From: Tritrichomonas musculus
Lineage: Eukaryota > Parabasalia > Tritrichomonadida > Tritrichomonadidae
Direction of reading: 5' to 3'
Assembly: GCA_039105265.1 (NCBI GenBank)
Contig: JAPFFF010000037.1
Span: forward strand, 558,001-622,000
Length of the DNA stretch: 64,000 nucleotides
The number at the start of each line of letters is the position of its first letter. The first letter of the stretch is position 1. A model generated the notes under the pieces. That model was not told the origin of the DNA. It did not search any database and was given only the letters and a program-made list of their open reading frames with translations. The position numbers were made by a program, and so were the translations under genes. Shown here piece by piece: positions 20,642-31,724 of this stretch.

Positions 20642-21011
20642 TTTATAAATTGATTTAAATTAATTTAAATAGGTACAATTAAAGCAAGATATTTTTAATA
20701 AGAAGCGTGATGCTTTTTTTTTTTTTTGAAAAAATGTTTCTTTATGCTTATCTTTCTTTTTTTGCTATATACTCCATATCTATAACGATTTTAAATCTTT
20801 TTATTTATAAACAAAACCATGATTTTTTACTGAATGTTTTATTAAACTTTTCGTTATCAAATTGGATTTTTCCGTAATCATAATGAACTCTTCCGTTATT
20901 ATAGTGAACATTTCCGTTTTAATTCTGAAAAGACTGAATCATTTTCAATCATTTATACTTCGATAAGATTTTATAAATCACGAATTTATTCCATATTTGT
21001 TTTGAAAATAA
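20642..21011. other. Intergenic, 370 bp with a decayed transposon-like motif array
   Basis: AT-rich. Around 20850-20922 there are three diverged copies of TTCCGTTAxxAxAGTGAA-like sequence that resemble the inner part of the inverted repeats at 29969-30737. The segment sits just before a kinase-Sel1 pseudogene whose N-terminal lobe is missing. Confidence 0.45.
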
Positions 21012-23415
21012 TTGGATTCCAACCATCATAAAAGCATTTCTTTTTTTTCTAACAGAGACATATCAATTGGACTTATTTTGCAAATAATTGATCAAAATAA
21101 AACATCTGTTTTAATAGATTTTGATAGAATGATTACAAGTAAACACGGATTGTTTTCATGCGAATTTACTATGTATTATTCGGCACCAGAAATCAACTCT
21201 GATAGTGTTATATCAAAATGTGGTATTTATTCTTTAGGCCAAATTATCTATTTCATTATGAAAGGTAAAAATCCAGTAAAAAATGAAATTGATTTTGGCA
21301 AATATTTCTTTATTCAAGATATTTATATCAAATGTACAAAAAAAGATCCGACTGAAAGGCCAACTATTACTGACTTACTTCTTGATTTTTATCTAGTTTA
21401 TTATTCGCAAATGAAAAGTTGTGATTCTTTCTCTCTTTACTCAGATTATGTCGATAATATTTATCATGACCAAATAATTAAAACAATAAAAATTGCTGAT
21501 TTTGAAGTAAATGAGAAATACATTTCAGCATTTAATAAACTTGGTCATTTTTATTATTCTGGCCAATTTATAAAAGATAATATAAACAAAGCAATTTATT
21601 ACTTCTCTTTGGCTGCTGAACAGAATAAATCAGCAATTTTAATTTATGACGAAGGAAAATATGTTCCTCGCGATATTCATAAAGCTATTCAATATTTTTC
21701 ACAAGCAGCAAAATTAAATTATGCACGTGCACGATTGATGCTTAGATTACCTTATGATGTTGGGAAGAAAACATATGGCCTTTTTCAAAAAATAGATTAT
21801 CTATTGCCATACAATGCTGATACAGAAGGCACAAATGAACAATTCATGATTGGTTTTGAATATTATTCAGGGAAAAATGTTAAATATGATATAGATAAAG
21901 CGATGTACTTTTTTAAGCGTTCAGCTAAACAAGATTGCTTGGAATCAGAATTGATCCTTGGAACTATTTATCTAGATGAAAAACATAAACCTCAGAATTT
22001 GAATAAAAGTATCAAATATTTTTTACTTGCTGAAAAACATAATAATCATTTGGCACAGTATTATCTTGGAATCATTTATTTTAGATTTCCATACAATGAT
22101 TTAACAAAAGCTGTTCATTTTTTAACTCTTTCGGCAAATAATAATAATCCTCATGCTCAATTATTTCTCGGACATATTTATATGTTTAAAAAGTGGAATT
22201 TATTTGATATGGAAAAAGCAATACATTACTTTCAACTTGCTGCTAATCAAAATATGACTGAAGCTCAATATACTTTATATGTTATTTTTTCTATACCTTA
22301 TTATGTTCCAAAAGACATGAGTCAAGCAATCTATTATTGTACCAAAGCTGCTGATATAAATCATTCTGATGCCCAACATTTTCTAGAAATGCATTATTTG
22401 TATAAAAAAGATATATTTAAATATCAACCTTGCTATCAATAATGATAATAAATATACGCAATATAAATTAGGAAGAATGTGTTTATTTGGGAAATTTGTA
22501 AAGCAAAATATTGAAAAATGACTCTTTTATATTAATTGCTCAGCATGTCAACATTATTCATACGCACAAAGTTTTCTTGGTCATCTATATAGTCAAGGAA
22601 AATAGGTCAAAAGAGATTTTGAATAATCATTACACTTTTATCTTTTAGCCTCATATAAAAATAATCCATATGCATTCTTTTCTCTTGTATCGTTTTATTT
22701 TCTTGGAGTTTCTGATAATCACATAAATATCAAAAAAGCAATTTATTATTTCGAATTGGCAGCAAAAAAAAATTTTAAAATTGCTAATTTTATTCTTGGA
22801 TGCATTTATCACGAAGGAAGATATATTAGAGAAGATATTCAAGAAGCAATCCATTTTTATAAAGAAGCTTCTTCATTCAGAATAGCAGCTGCTAAAATTA
22901 ATCTCGGATTTATTTATAAAAAAGATAGCATTGCGTTGGCAATTGAATATTTTACAGAGGCCGACAAATTAAAAGATGTTTTAGGATCATTCAATTTGGC
23001 AAAGATATTCATTTATAATAATGAATATCAGAATAAACTTGACCAATCCATAAAATTGTTAATCGATTCTTTTCATCAGAACTTTTATCATTCCCGTTTC
23101 TTACTCTGCTTGGCTTTAATTAAAAAAGTTGGTTTCGATTTGAATAATATAAAAAAGGAATTAAATCAATATAAAGAAGATTCATGTGAAATACAAAATG
23201 AAATCAAAGAAATAATAACAAAAAATCATTTATTGGATATTTCAATGTATGAAAAATTTGACAATTTCTATTGTCAAACTGATTTTTTGTATGATGCCTA
23301 TATGCAAATTATTTCTTCTGACGAATTAATAAAAAGAAAAAAAGATGATTCAATCAATGACAAAAGAGTTAATATTTCTTCTGCATTTTATGAAGGATTT
23401 GGACTCGATATTTGA
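21012..23415 (+). pseudogene. Decayed protein kinase-Sel1 repeat gene
   Basis: The first open part (21012-22442) has no ATG near its start. It begins inside a kinase C-lobe (NRDIS in place of HRD-LK, LIDFDR for DFG, SAPEINSD for APE, a degenerate D-YS-G helix, and KDPTERPT) and runs into Sel1 repeats (A-YYFSLAAEQ, GIIYF, A-HYFQLAANQN). At 22440 it ends in TAA through a one-base shift. The Sel1 reading continues in the next frame from 22441 with three in-frame stops (TGA 22519, TAG 22603, TAA 22624), then an open stretch to 23415. The whole kinase N-lobe is absent. Intact kinase-Sel1 proteins are an expanded trichomonad family, so this is a dead member. Confidence 0.85.
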
Positions 23416-24205
23416 GAAAAAGTAATTTTTCTGAAAAAGACGTTAACATCGCTTAACTTTACTACTTCTCAAGTAACATTGTTCATTTCTATTGATACTT
23501 TATAAACTTTAATGTAAATATTATATGATATATAAGCAAATGTGCCTCATTATTTTAATTTTATCTACTTATCGTTTTTTTTTTAATGAAACTTAGGGAC
23601 CTAAAAGTTAGCACGCTGCGATGGTGAAGTGGCAATCACAATGCTCTCAAAAAATGGAAATTCAATGGAAGCTTTTTGATACACAACTTTTTGATAACAG
23701 AAGCTTTTATTATAAATTTTTTGACAAGAATCTGTTACAAAAAAGAGTATAATAATGCAAATAAATGATCTAAATAAAAAAAATTATGAGAATATGAATA
23801 GTGAAATAGGAAAGAAGGCATAATGATGATCGTATGTATTGAAAAAAAAGAAAGAGAATAATTGCAAAAATCAATATAAAAAGGCAAAAACACAATATGG
23901 CAACTAAAAACATTGATATTTAAATGAAAAGAGAAATAAATAATTATTTTTTATATAATTTTATACTTATAGATAAATATCTCCAATAAGATCACTAAAA
24001 AGAACTAATTTGGAAATAATCCCTCCTAAAAGGAACTAATTTTAAAGTTTGAATTCTTATAAATCGAAAAATTTACTTTATGATTTTTGTGATATGAATA
24101 TACAGAAAAGGTAACGTTAAAAATGACCGTTAAAAGGTTTGATTGGGTATTCAAAATTTAGTAAAAATTTTCATCAACATTTCCAGCTTTAAATTTTTTA
24201 TTTAA
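23416..24205. other. Intergenic, 790 bp with a tRNA-like scrap
   Basis: Mostly A/T-rich. At about 23611-23660 a GC-richer segment GCTGCGATGGTGAAGTGGCA resembles the acceptor and D arm of a class II tRNA, but no matching 3' half or acceptor follows, so I do not call a tRNA. Short direct repeats (AAGAACTAATTT/AAGGAACTAATTTT) lie near 24000-24040. Confidence 0.5.
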
Positions 24206-25183
24206 ATGGGTAATGGCGCATCTGAAGAAGCTCCATCTATAAGTCCTCAACTTTGCCTTGGAGATTCACCAAAAAAAATTGAAATGATGGCATGCAACGA
24301 CAATTCCGTAATGATTTTAACCCCAACAAAAAATGTTGAAGTAAGAAATTTTGACGGTACCTCAATTATAAAACCTTTGAATCTACAACCTACGTGCTGC
24401 TGTGCCACGCGTTCAGGTGGCTGGGTTATCGGATTTAACAGCGGCCATCTATCAGAATTTGACAATTCTTTTCAATTACTTGTTTCATACAGAACTCCGG
24501 GAAACTTTCGAGCGCATGAAGGAAGTGTTTTACTTGTTTTAGAAAATGAAGACTTAACCAATGAAGGTTTTTATCATTTGGCTTCAATTGGATCAGACAA
24601 CTCGCTTAATTTCTGGAGTAAAACTGGAAATCATCTTTATAAATTTAAATTTGAGCCAAATTTCACATCCCTCTGTTTAACATCATGTATTGCTTATCTT
24701 GCCGATGATCATCAACATATTCATTCAGTGAATGTCGAAAAATTTAATTCATATACTGTAAACTTACCATGTAATGCAAAATCAATTGGATCTCTTGGTG
24801 AACGCGATTTAATTCTAGCAATTCTTGAAAACGGTACTGTTTCAATAATTTCGCCTAACCAAGTTATAATTAAATTCCAATTTTTAAATAATCCAAGCCC
24901 TTCCAGAATTTTACCATTAGTTGTTGAAAGTCAGACTGGATTGATTACATATGTAGTTCTTGATCAAAATAAAAAATTAACACTCAGAGCTCTTGAAAAA
25001 GTTACAGCTGAACTCGGAGAAGTTAATCCTATGTATGCAGTTTCGCGTAATAATATTGTAACAATTAAATCAAATAATATTGTTGTATATTCTTTAAGTG
25101 AATTAGAAACCGCCTCAATGATGGTGTTACCAGATATGGAACTTCCAAGAAAGCAAATTTCTAAATATTTGTCACAGAAATAA
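24206..25183 (+). CDS. Beta-propeller (WD-like) protein with N-myristoylation signal
   Basis: 325 aa. The protein starts MGNGAS, a good N-myristoylation sequence (Gly2, Ser6). The body consists of short beta strands in WD/propeller-like repeats, for example HLASIGSDNSLNFWSKTGNH (residues about 127-146), with weak WD endings; six or seven blades would fit. No TM segment or catalytic motif. Inference: a lipid-anchored scaffold on a cytosolic membrane face. I cannot assign an orthologue. Confidence 0.65.
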   Translation: MGNGASEEAPSISPQLCLGDSPKKIEMMACNDNSVMILTPTKNVEVRNFDGTSIIKPLNLQPTCCCATRSGGWVIGFNSGHLSEFDNSFQLLVSYRTPGNFRAHEGSVLLVLENEDLTNEGFYHLASIGSDNSLNFWSKTGNHLYKFKFEPNFTSLCLTSCIAYLADDHQHIHSVNVEKFNSYTVNLPCNAKSIGSLGERDLILAILENGTVSIISPNQVIIKFQFLNNPSPSRILPLVVESQTGLITYVVLDQNKKLTLRALEKVTAELGEVNPMYAVSRNNIVTIKSNNIVVYSLSELETASMMVLPDMELPRKQISKYLSQK

Positions 25184-25613
25184 TTAAAGCATAATAAAAT
25201 ATCTATTCATAATTTTAGTAGAGCCTTTCAAAAATACTCTTTATTATTACTATCTTATTTTTTGAAATCAATCAGATACATTTAAATCTAATAGAAAATA
25301 ATATCGATTTTAAATTAATTAGAAATTATTCGGTTTATATTTTTTTTAGATAGAAAAAACCATGAGTAGCTACTCATGCTTTTTTTTTTTTACAAAAGTG
25401 CAAAAAAGTTCCAGACTTTTTTTTCTATGGCACGATACAAGGTCAATATTGACCTAAACCCCTACGGGCAATTACGATTACGGGTTATTACGATTTCCCA
25501 ATATAATATAATGGATAGTAAATATAAGTTTACTTGATAAAACTATCTATGAAATAAATGCTATATTGAAAATAAGAGTAAATAAATAAATTGATTGTGT
25601 AAAAAAAAAAAAA
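25184..25613. other. Spacer between convergent genes, with two exact palindromes
   Basis: Holds the 18-bp palindrome CATGAGTAGCTACTCATG (25361-25378), flanked by A and T tracts, and the 14-bp palindrome GGTCAATATTGACC (25441-25454), followed by TTACGATTACGGGTTATTACG repeats of a short ATTACG motif. Position between two 3' ends suggests hairpins at transcript ends or remains of a mobile element; neither is shown. Confidence 0.55.
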
Positions 25614-25991
25614 TCATACTTTTGTTAATAATAATGATACGTGAAGAGATCCAGCATTTGAATGTTTACACATTGATTGAAGAGTTACCCATTGATCTTT
25701 TTCTTGATTAAGTTGAAGTGAATTCATTGAAAACTCGCATTTTCCAATAGGATCATCAGCTGAAATAGTATCTTTATCTTTGACAACAATAAACAAAACA
25801 TCGCTTGCAGTTCTTGAAACCGGAAGTCTAAATTCCTCATTCCAAGTTGGGCGACTAGTATTATTGATTACTTTTGTACGATAAACTTGTTGGCTATTAG
25901 ACATTTGAACCATGCAGTATGGATCACTCTCTCCTATAACATCCAAACTTGGTATGTTTTTGGCTTCAATGATTTTTAATCTTAAAAGCAT
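25614..25991 (-). CDS. Small single C2-domain protein
   Basis: 125 aa from the ATG at 25991 (a TTG seven codons earlier is less likely). Essentially one C2 domain: LRLKIIEAKNIPSLDVIG, then ESDPYCMV, TRPTWNEEF-like region (SRPTWNEEF), and VKDKDTISADDPIG. All five loop aspartates expected for calcium binding are present. It therefore probably binds membranes in a calcium-dependent way in the cytosol. No other domain or TM. Stand-alone C2 proteins of this size are numerous in trichomonads. Confidence 0.85.
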   Translation of the reverse strand: MLLRLKIIEAKNIPSLDVIGESDPYCMVQMSNSQQVYRTKVINNTSRPTWNEEFRLPVSRTASDVLFIVVKDKDTISADDPIGKCEFSMNSLQLNQEKDQWVTLQSMCKHSNAGSLHVSLLLTKV

Positions 25992-27087
25992 TATAATTAA
26001 TTTATTTATCAAAATTTAATCGCCTTAACAAAATTGAATGATTATATTATCGTTTTATTTCAAATATCGTTTGATAGAATTTTTTCAGATGTCCAACAAC
26101 TCAAATGTGTAGATACAGTTCAATATCTAAATATATTATGTAATATTTAGTTTTATAATTATTAATAGTATTTTAATTTATTACTATTCCAACTAAAATA
26201 TCTCAGATATATTCATCTTATAAGGAAATATATCCATTTTAAATAATTGAATAGATTTATTTTAATTCAATTTTTCAAAAGAATTACTCAAAAAAAATTG
26301 TATGAAATTTATAATTTTTTTATTATAATTTTAAATAACGCAATATTTATTAAATCAATAAAAAATTGGGATAGGAAGAATATCTGTATCAAATTAATAA
26401 TATTTTGAATGAGCTCTCTTAATTTTATTGGCAAAATTGACCTTAAAAACGGTTTTACTAACAAAAATTATTACATTTTTTAGCTAATTAGTATAATTAT
26501 ATCCTAAATTTGGTAGTTGTTTTTTATAGTATAAAGCTTAAATCAAACTAAGATAATATTATAAAATATAAAGTAATCACCATCAATTAAAACTATCTGT
26601 TAATTTCGAGAAAAGCTTTAATTTTGTTAGGTGCATTTTAAAACAAAGGAACTTTGATAAATACAAATCCAACAAATAATATCTTTTATAAATAAAAAAA
26701 TATTTGCATATGATAGTATGTTTATCTATTAGTATATAAATTTTATTAAAATACCCTTTTATTAAAAGTCTTATAAAAATGCCATTTTTTAAAAAATAAT
26801 TGTTTCATTGATTATAATAATAAATGAAATAATATAAATATAAAAATAAAATTAATATTAAAATAAATTATGTATAAATGAAGATAATTATAAATTTATT
26901 GAATTTTGGAATCCATTCAATTTAGTTGTTGGACATCTATTTTTTCTCAATTTAAAAAAAAATTAAAATTTTATTCCATACTATTATCCAATTACATTTT
27001 TACTTATGAAATAAAAGCATTTGCTTAATCTATCGTATTATACGATTCTTATAATTCAAACGTTCTTTTTTTGAATGAGATTTGAAA
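25992..27087. other. Intergenic, about 1.1 kb
   Basis: Very A/T-rich DNA upstream of the C2 gene and to the right of it. No ORF of note, RNA gene or repeat that I can recognise. Confidence 0.5.
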
Positions 27088-27096
27088 AAGTTTTAA

Positions 27097-27504
27097 GGAC
27101 AATCGTTTTTTTCTACGCCACTTTTTGAATGGTTTTTCTATCAATGAATAGCTATTCATGGAAAGTAAAAAACCGCCATCTTAAGGTGAAATTTAACTTA
27201 CTCTGTTAAGAAAATTAACCAAAAAAATCGTAAATTTAAATTTTCTCTTAAAATTTTAACTATTTGCTTTTTTTGATATAATTTTTTTTTATTTTTACAT
27301 AATTTTTCAGGAATATACGCACCAGTGATCACCACAGGGCTGCGCGAAGCCGAATCAGGCTCCTTGAATTGCTGGATGAATCGGGAAGCCATTTGAACTA
27401 AATATTTATGCATTATTTAGCAAAAATTGAATAAAAAATGTATAAAAAAGTATTCAAAAAGTTTAAAAGTTTTCAAAAAGTGGCGTAGAAAAATACGATT
27501 CCCC
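27097..27504. mobile_element. MULE-like non-autonomous DNA transposon, 408 bp
   Basis: Terminal inverted repeats of about 33 bp: left begins GGACAATCGTTTTTTTCTAC, right (reverse complement) GGGGAATCGTATTTTTCTAC, both continuing GCCACTTTTTGAA. The element is flanked by an exact 9-bp direct repeat AAGTTTTAA (27088-27096 and 27505-27513). A 9-bp target duplication is typical of Mutator-like elements. The interior is too short for a transposase; it has a GC-richer core (27310-27400) and a 16-bp palindrome ATGAATAGCTATTCAT near 27146. It lies 13 nt past the end of a Pmp-like pseudogene. Confidence 0.75.
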
Positions 27505-27525
27505 AAGTTTTAAAACGTTTTATAT

Positions 27526-29910
27526 CTAATTATCAAAAACAAATTCATGTTGTTCAAGTGTGTAAAATCTATTTCTATATTTTGCTATTAATATAAATAA
27601 TACAGCAATCAATAATATCATGCCAATCTGCGAAATTAGCATTACAATGAGTAAAGTGTACAATTTCTTCAATAATATTTCTTTAGATTTCGACTCTGTT
27701 GGAATTTGAGTTGTTATTACTATCTTTTGTGTTTAATTTTTTGTGAAGAAACAGATTCACAAAAAGAAGATGCAATTTGAGTCGTTGGTTTCTCAGTAAC
27801 AGAATCATAACAAGAAGATTCGAAAGCAGAATTATAGGAAGCAAATTCTAAAGAATTTAACATGTAGATAAAGATTTCACCAGTTTTATAAAATTCTTGA
27901 TCAAACTTTGAAATGCAGTTATCTTTAAAACGAAGAGTCAGCTTATTACTAATTGTATCCGTTTTTCCATCAAACAGAAATGCTTTTATTATTTGTGAAT
28001 ATAATTGGATGGATACGTTCCATTAAAATTAACATGAAAATAAATCAACGATTTGATGTCACTCGTATTTTTGAGTAAATCATGATTGAAGATGCAGTTT
28101 GAAATGGTATTAAATCGAATTCATTAAAAGCAGAATTTTCATTAAAAGTGCAGCTTATGGTTTCTCCCATTACCAAATATAATGCACCAGCAAATTCACT
28201 TTCATGGTCACGTTTAACGAGTACTTTGTTGTTTATAAAAGTGCAATTTTGGCATTTCAAATTATTATTTTTTTTTTAGCTTGAATAAACAGCACCGCCA
28301 AAAACTTTTGATGATTTATTCACCAAATCATCAAAAGTTCCATTATTATCAACGAATTCACAATCATTCAAATCAGCAATTGATTTTAAAAAGCAACAAG
28401 CTCCGCCTTTATTATTGATAAAAGATGATCCAGAATCAAACAAAGAATTGATTTTTAAAGCAACTTTTGTTTATTTTAATATTAAGAGAATAAATTGCAC
28501 CACCACTTCTTATTGCTGAAACATATAATGAATTCCCACAACAACAATTATCATCGAAAATTCATTCTGTAAATCTGATGGTTGAATTAATGAAACAAGC
28601 AGCGCCGCCTTTATTAACATAATCAGAATTATTTACCAAAATTAATTTATAAATAAAATTATATATCCATCTGATGCAGATGAACAATGAATTGTTCCTC
28701 CATTTGCTGATGAATTTGATAAAACTTAATTATTATTAAAAATGCAATTTTCGAATTTTTCAATTATTTGAAAAATTTTTTTTATCAAATTCGAATGAAA
28801 TTGCACCACCTCGGCCATTTTGAATTGAATATGCTGAATTATTAGCAAATGATAAATTAGTAAATAAGTTAACAGATTTCTTTGTTATTTTAATAATAAT
28901 AAAAAAAGAAGCTCTAAAAGATTGATGACTTGAAATTGCTGAATTGTTAAAAAAAATTCACAATTATCAAAGTTAGAAAAGAAATTTGTTAGAGCTGTAA
29001 AGTCCCCATAATTAATTGAAATTGTACCACCAAAAGAATTTCCTACAGTTGAAAAGGCAGTGTTATTGTTGAAATAACATTTACTCATTGAAATATTTAA
29101 TAAATTGAAAATAAAATTGCGCCAACATTGGCCGACCATTTTGAAGAATTATTTATAAATGAAAACTTTCCACTTATTATACGAAATAAAATAGAACCAC
29201 CAAATCCTGAATTATTTATAAATGTGCATTTGTTAATAAAAAAAAAAAAAAAAAAAAAAATTCAAATGCATTTGAAAAAAATAGAGCCGCCATCTGGTGC
29301 TACATTATTTGAAAAAATGCTTTCTGTAATGCCATCACTTGAATCACTTTGTATTGAATAAATTGCTGCTCCATTATTTGAATAAGATTCTGGATTTTTC
29401 AATAAAAAATTGTCTGAAAAATTGCTTTTTATAATTGAATAAATGGAATTTTGAAAATATATGGAGCCGCCATAATACATTGCTGTTGGATTTAAATATG
29501 CATTGTTTTATTTCTATGCTACTCTTTTTTTGATTTGGGTAAATATATGAACGGGGCCACCTGATGATGAATATGCTGAATTATTATCAAACACGGAATT
29601 TAGAATTTGTATTGAACAAATTTGACTATTTCTATAATTAAAATAAAATGCACCCCCTGATTTGGCATTGCATTGTTCAAATGTGCAATTATTGATAAAA
29701 TTATTTGTCCCAAAATATTGCACATCAATAAATATGGCACCACCTTCTGAGGTTGAATTTATTGATTTAAACGTGCATCGTATAAAACAAATCAGTGATT
29801 TTGGAATAAAAGTATTTATATATATAAATTGTCATAAAAGCACTCTGCATCTGTATCTGTATAAGAGCTATTTTTCCTGTTGGAAAAGTTATAAATATCT
29901 TGAAATGAAC
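27526..29910 (-). pseudogene. Pmp-like surface protein pseudogene
   Basis: Read on the - strand, many short frames carry Pmp/beta-helix motifs: SGGAFYFNY and NNCTFEQCNA (29514-29723), GGSIYFQ and NNGAAIYS (29262-29480), GGTISIN (about 29000), GALYLVMG (28045-28260). They are broken by frameshifts, stops and an A23 tract at about 29238-29260. The 3' end is intact: a TM helix (near 27600-27650, LLIVMLISQIGMILLIAVLF) and short tail ending TAG at 27526. The layout matches the C-terminal part of the surface gene at 2-2257. It is flanked by transposon-derived elements on both sides. The 5' limit is uncertain. Confidence 0.8.
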
Positions 29911-29968
29911 TAACAAAGTGAACTAAAAAAGAGAAGATCATGCAATTTCTTGAAAAACAGTTTAATTA

Positions 29969-30737
29969 CAGTTGTTCAACTTTTGTAACGGAAAAATCCA
30001 CTTTCGTAACAGAAAATGTAACCACTAAAATTTTCAAAATATATTATCACCTAACTTTTTGATTTTTTATCCACTTTCGTAACAGAATTTTTTTTTATGA
30101 TTTTTTAAAAATTCATATTTTTCATTTTGCATTTCTTTTTTTATCGAAATTCTTTCATAATGAGAAGTTTAATCAAGAAATGATATTTATAAAGAGGTTT
30201 ATTAAGTTATTAATAATATTTATACATTTACTCAAAACTCTTTTTTTAGAAGAAAATCATGTTTTTATAATTGTACTATAATTTAAATTAATATTAAACA
30301 TGAAAAATAAAAAAAAAGGATAGAAATCAAGAAAAAATTAGATTATAATTTCAGATAAAGCAAATAAAAAATCAGTATTGCATTATTATGATGAAATAAA
30401 AAACATTTGAAATGGAATTTTAAGCTTTTAAAATAACAAAAATTCTTTTTTTAGCAAAATATTTGCAATAATTATCTTCATCCATAATTTCAAATAAAAT
30501 GTTGTTCCCAATAACTACTGTGTTTTCTACAATTGTTTGCATTATATTAAAAATGTAAAAACTCATTAAAAACAAAGATAATTAAATCATAAAATTTTCT
30601 GTTACGAAAGTGGAAAATTCTGTTACGAAAGTGGATAAAAAAATCAAAAAGTTAGGTGATAACAAATTTTGAAAATTTTGGTGGTTACATTTTCTGTTAC
30701 GAAAGTGGATTTTTCCGTTACAAAAGTGGAGCAACTG
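29969..30737. mobile_element. TA-flanked non-autonomous transposon with long inverted repeats (mariner-like?), 769 bp
   Basis: The ends are inverted repeats of about 130 bp starting CAGTTG[TC]TC[AC]ACTTTTGTAA, bounded by TA at 29967-29968 and 30738-30739. Each arm contains an 18-bp unit TCCACTTTCGTAACAGAA, twice on the left and three times on the right, plus a related CACTTTTGTAACGG outermost copy. The central 500 bp has no ORF. CAGT ends plus TA flanks suggest a Tc1/mariner relative, and T. vaginalis is known to carry mariners; the assignment is inferred. It lies between the Pmp pseudogene 5' end and the Yip1 gene 3' end. Confidence 0.75.
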
Positions 30738-30811
30738 TAATTTTTTTTTTGAAAAAATATTTGCCTTATTATAGGCAGATTAATAAAAATACAAACAAAA
30801 AAAATTCTTTA

Positions 30812-31537
30812 TTATTTAAATAATAATAACTCAACTAAAAAACATAAAAGCATAGAAACCGCTGCTGTAATAGCATTTGGAATAACCAGTCTTCCAGGTG
30901 AATTCGAATTCTTATGTAACTTATAAAAAACTGATGCACCCATTGTAGCTGATCCTGCTATAGACATGATGTAATCTGCTTTGAGTCCAACAACCATGCA
31001 AAAGAATGCTGTTGGTATCATAAATATAGTTGAATAACCAAACAAGCATGTTAACTGAATTACTGAAGGGGGATTCAGCATTTTAGTAAAAAATATATAT
31101 GCAAAGGGACCTCCAAAAACAAATAAAAATGTAAGAATAAAAGAAATGAAAAAATCATAAAAGTTAAATTGCCACTTGGATCCTTTATCTGACCAAGCTG
31201 TCAAATTTCCCAAAATGAGCATAAAAAATATAGACGTTAAAGAAGCCCAAATTGGACCATATAGATCTGGTGGGTCTGCTTCTGAAATAAAGTTGGCGTT
31301 TGCAGGATTTATTGCCATTAAAATACGATTTATAACATCTTGTGTTGTAACATTAAAAAATTTTTTGTAATAATCAATCGAAAAGATTGAGGAAGATGTA
31401 GTTGTATTCGAATCTTGCTGTGTCGTGCTTAAATTTTGAGTTTCATTGAAACTTGTTGAATAAGGAACGTTTGACATCTCTGATATTCCTGAATCAAGAA
31501 CTTTCTGAAATTCTAGATCATCTTGCTCATTCGTCAT
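30812..31537 (-). CDS. Yip1 family (YIPF) Golgi/ER membrane protein
   Basis: 241 aa. A polar N-terminal third (residues 1-85) is followed by the family hallmark DLYGPIWASLTSIFF and five hydrophobic segments (about 95-240), with the second hallmark, GYSTIFMIPTAF. Length and layout match YIPF1/2-like members. Yip1-domain proteins sit in ER-Golgi membranes and bind Rab GTPases. Start is the ATG at 31537. Subfamily within YIPF is not certain. Confidence 0.85.
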   Translation of the reverse strand: MTNEQDDLEFQKVLDSGISEMSNVPYSTSFNETQNLSTTQQDSNTTTSSSIFSIDYYKKFFNVTTQDVINRILMAINPANANFISEADPPDLYGPIWASLTSIFFMLILGNLTAWSDKGSKWQFNFYDFFISFILTFLFVFGGPFAYIFFTKMLNPPSVIQLTCLFGYSTIFMIPTAFFCMVVGLKADYIMSIAGSATMGASVFYKLHKNSNSPGRLVIPNAITAAVSMLLCFLVELLLFK

Positions 31538-31724
31538 TACAAAAATTTAATTTGTATATGATATTTGGTCATAGTAATTTTGAGATTGTTTTATGTTTAT
31601 CTTGGAACACAAACATTCAATATATAAATGAAATAAAAATAAATATACTTGTCACATGTATACAAAAAAAAAATAATTAAATAATAACAAAATTTATCAA
31701 ACAATATAAATAAATAAATAAAAA

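Noticed and set aside
27198-27413. 71-codon - strand frame inside the MULE-like element
   Set aside because: Too short and without transposase motifs; the GC-richer core alone is not evidence of coding.
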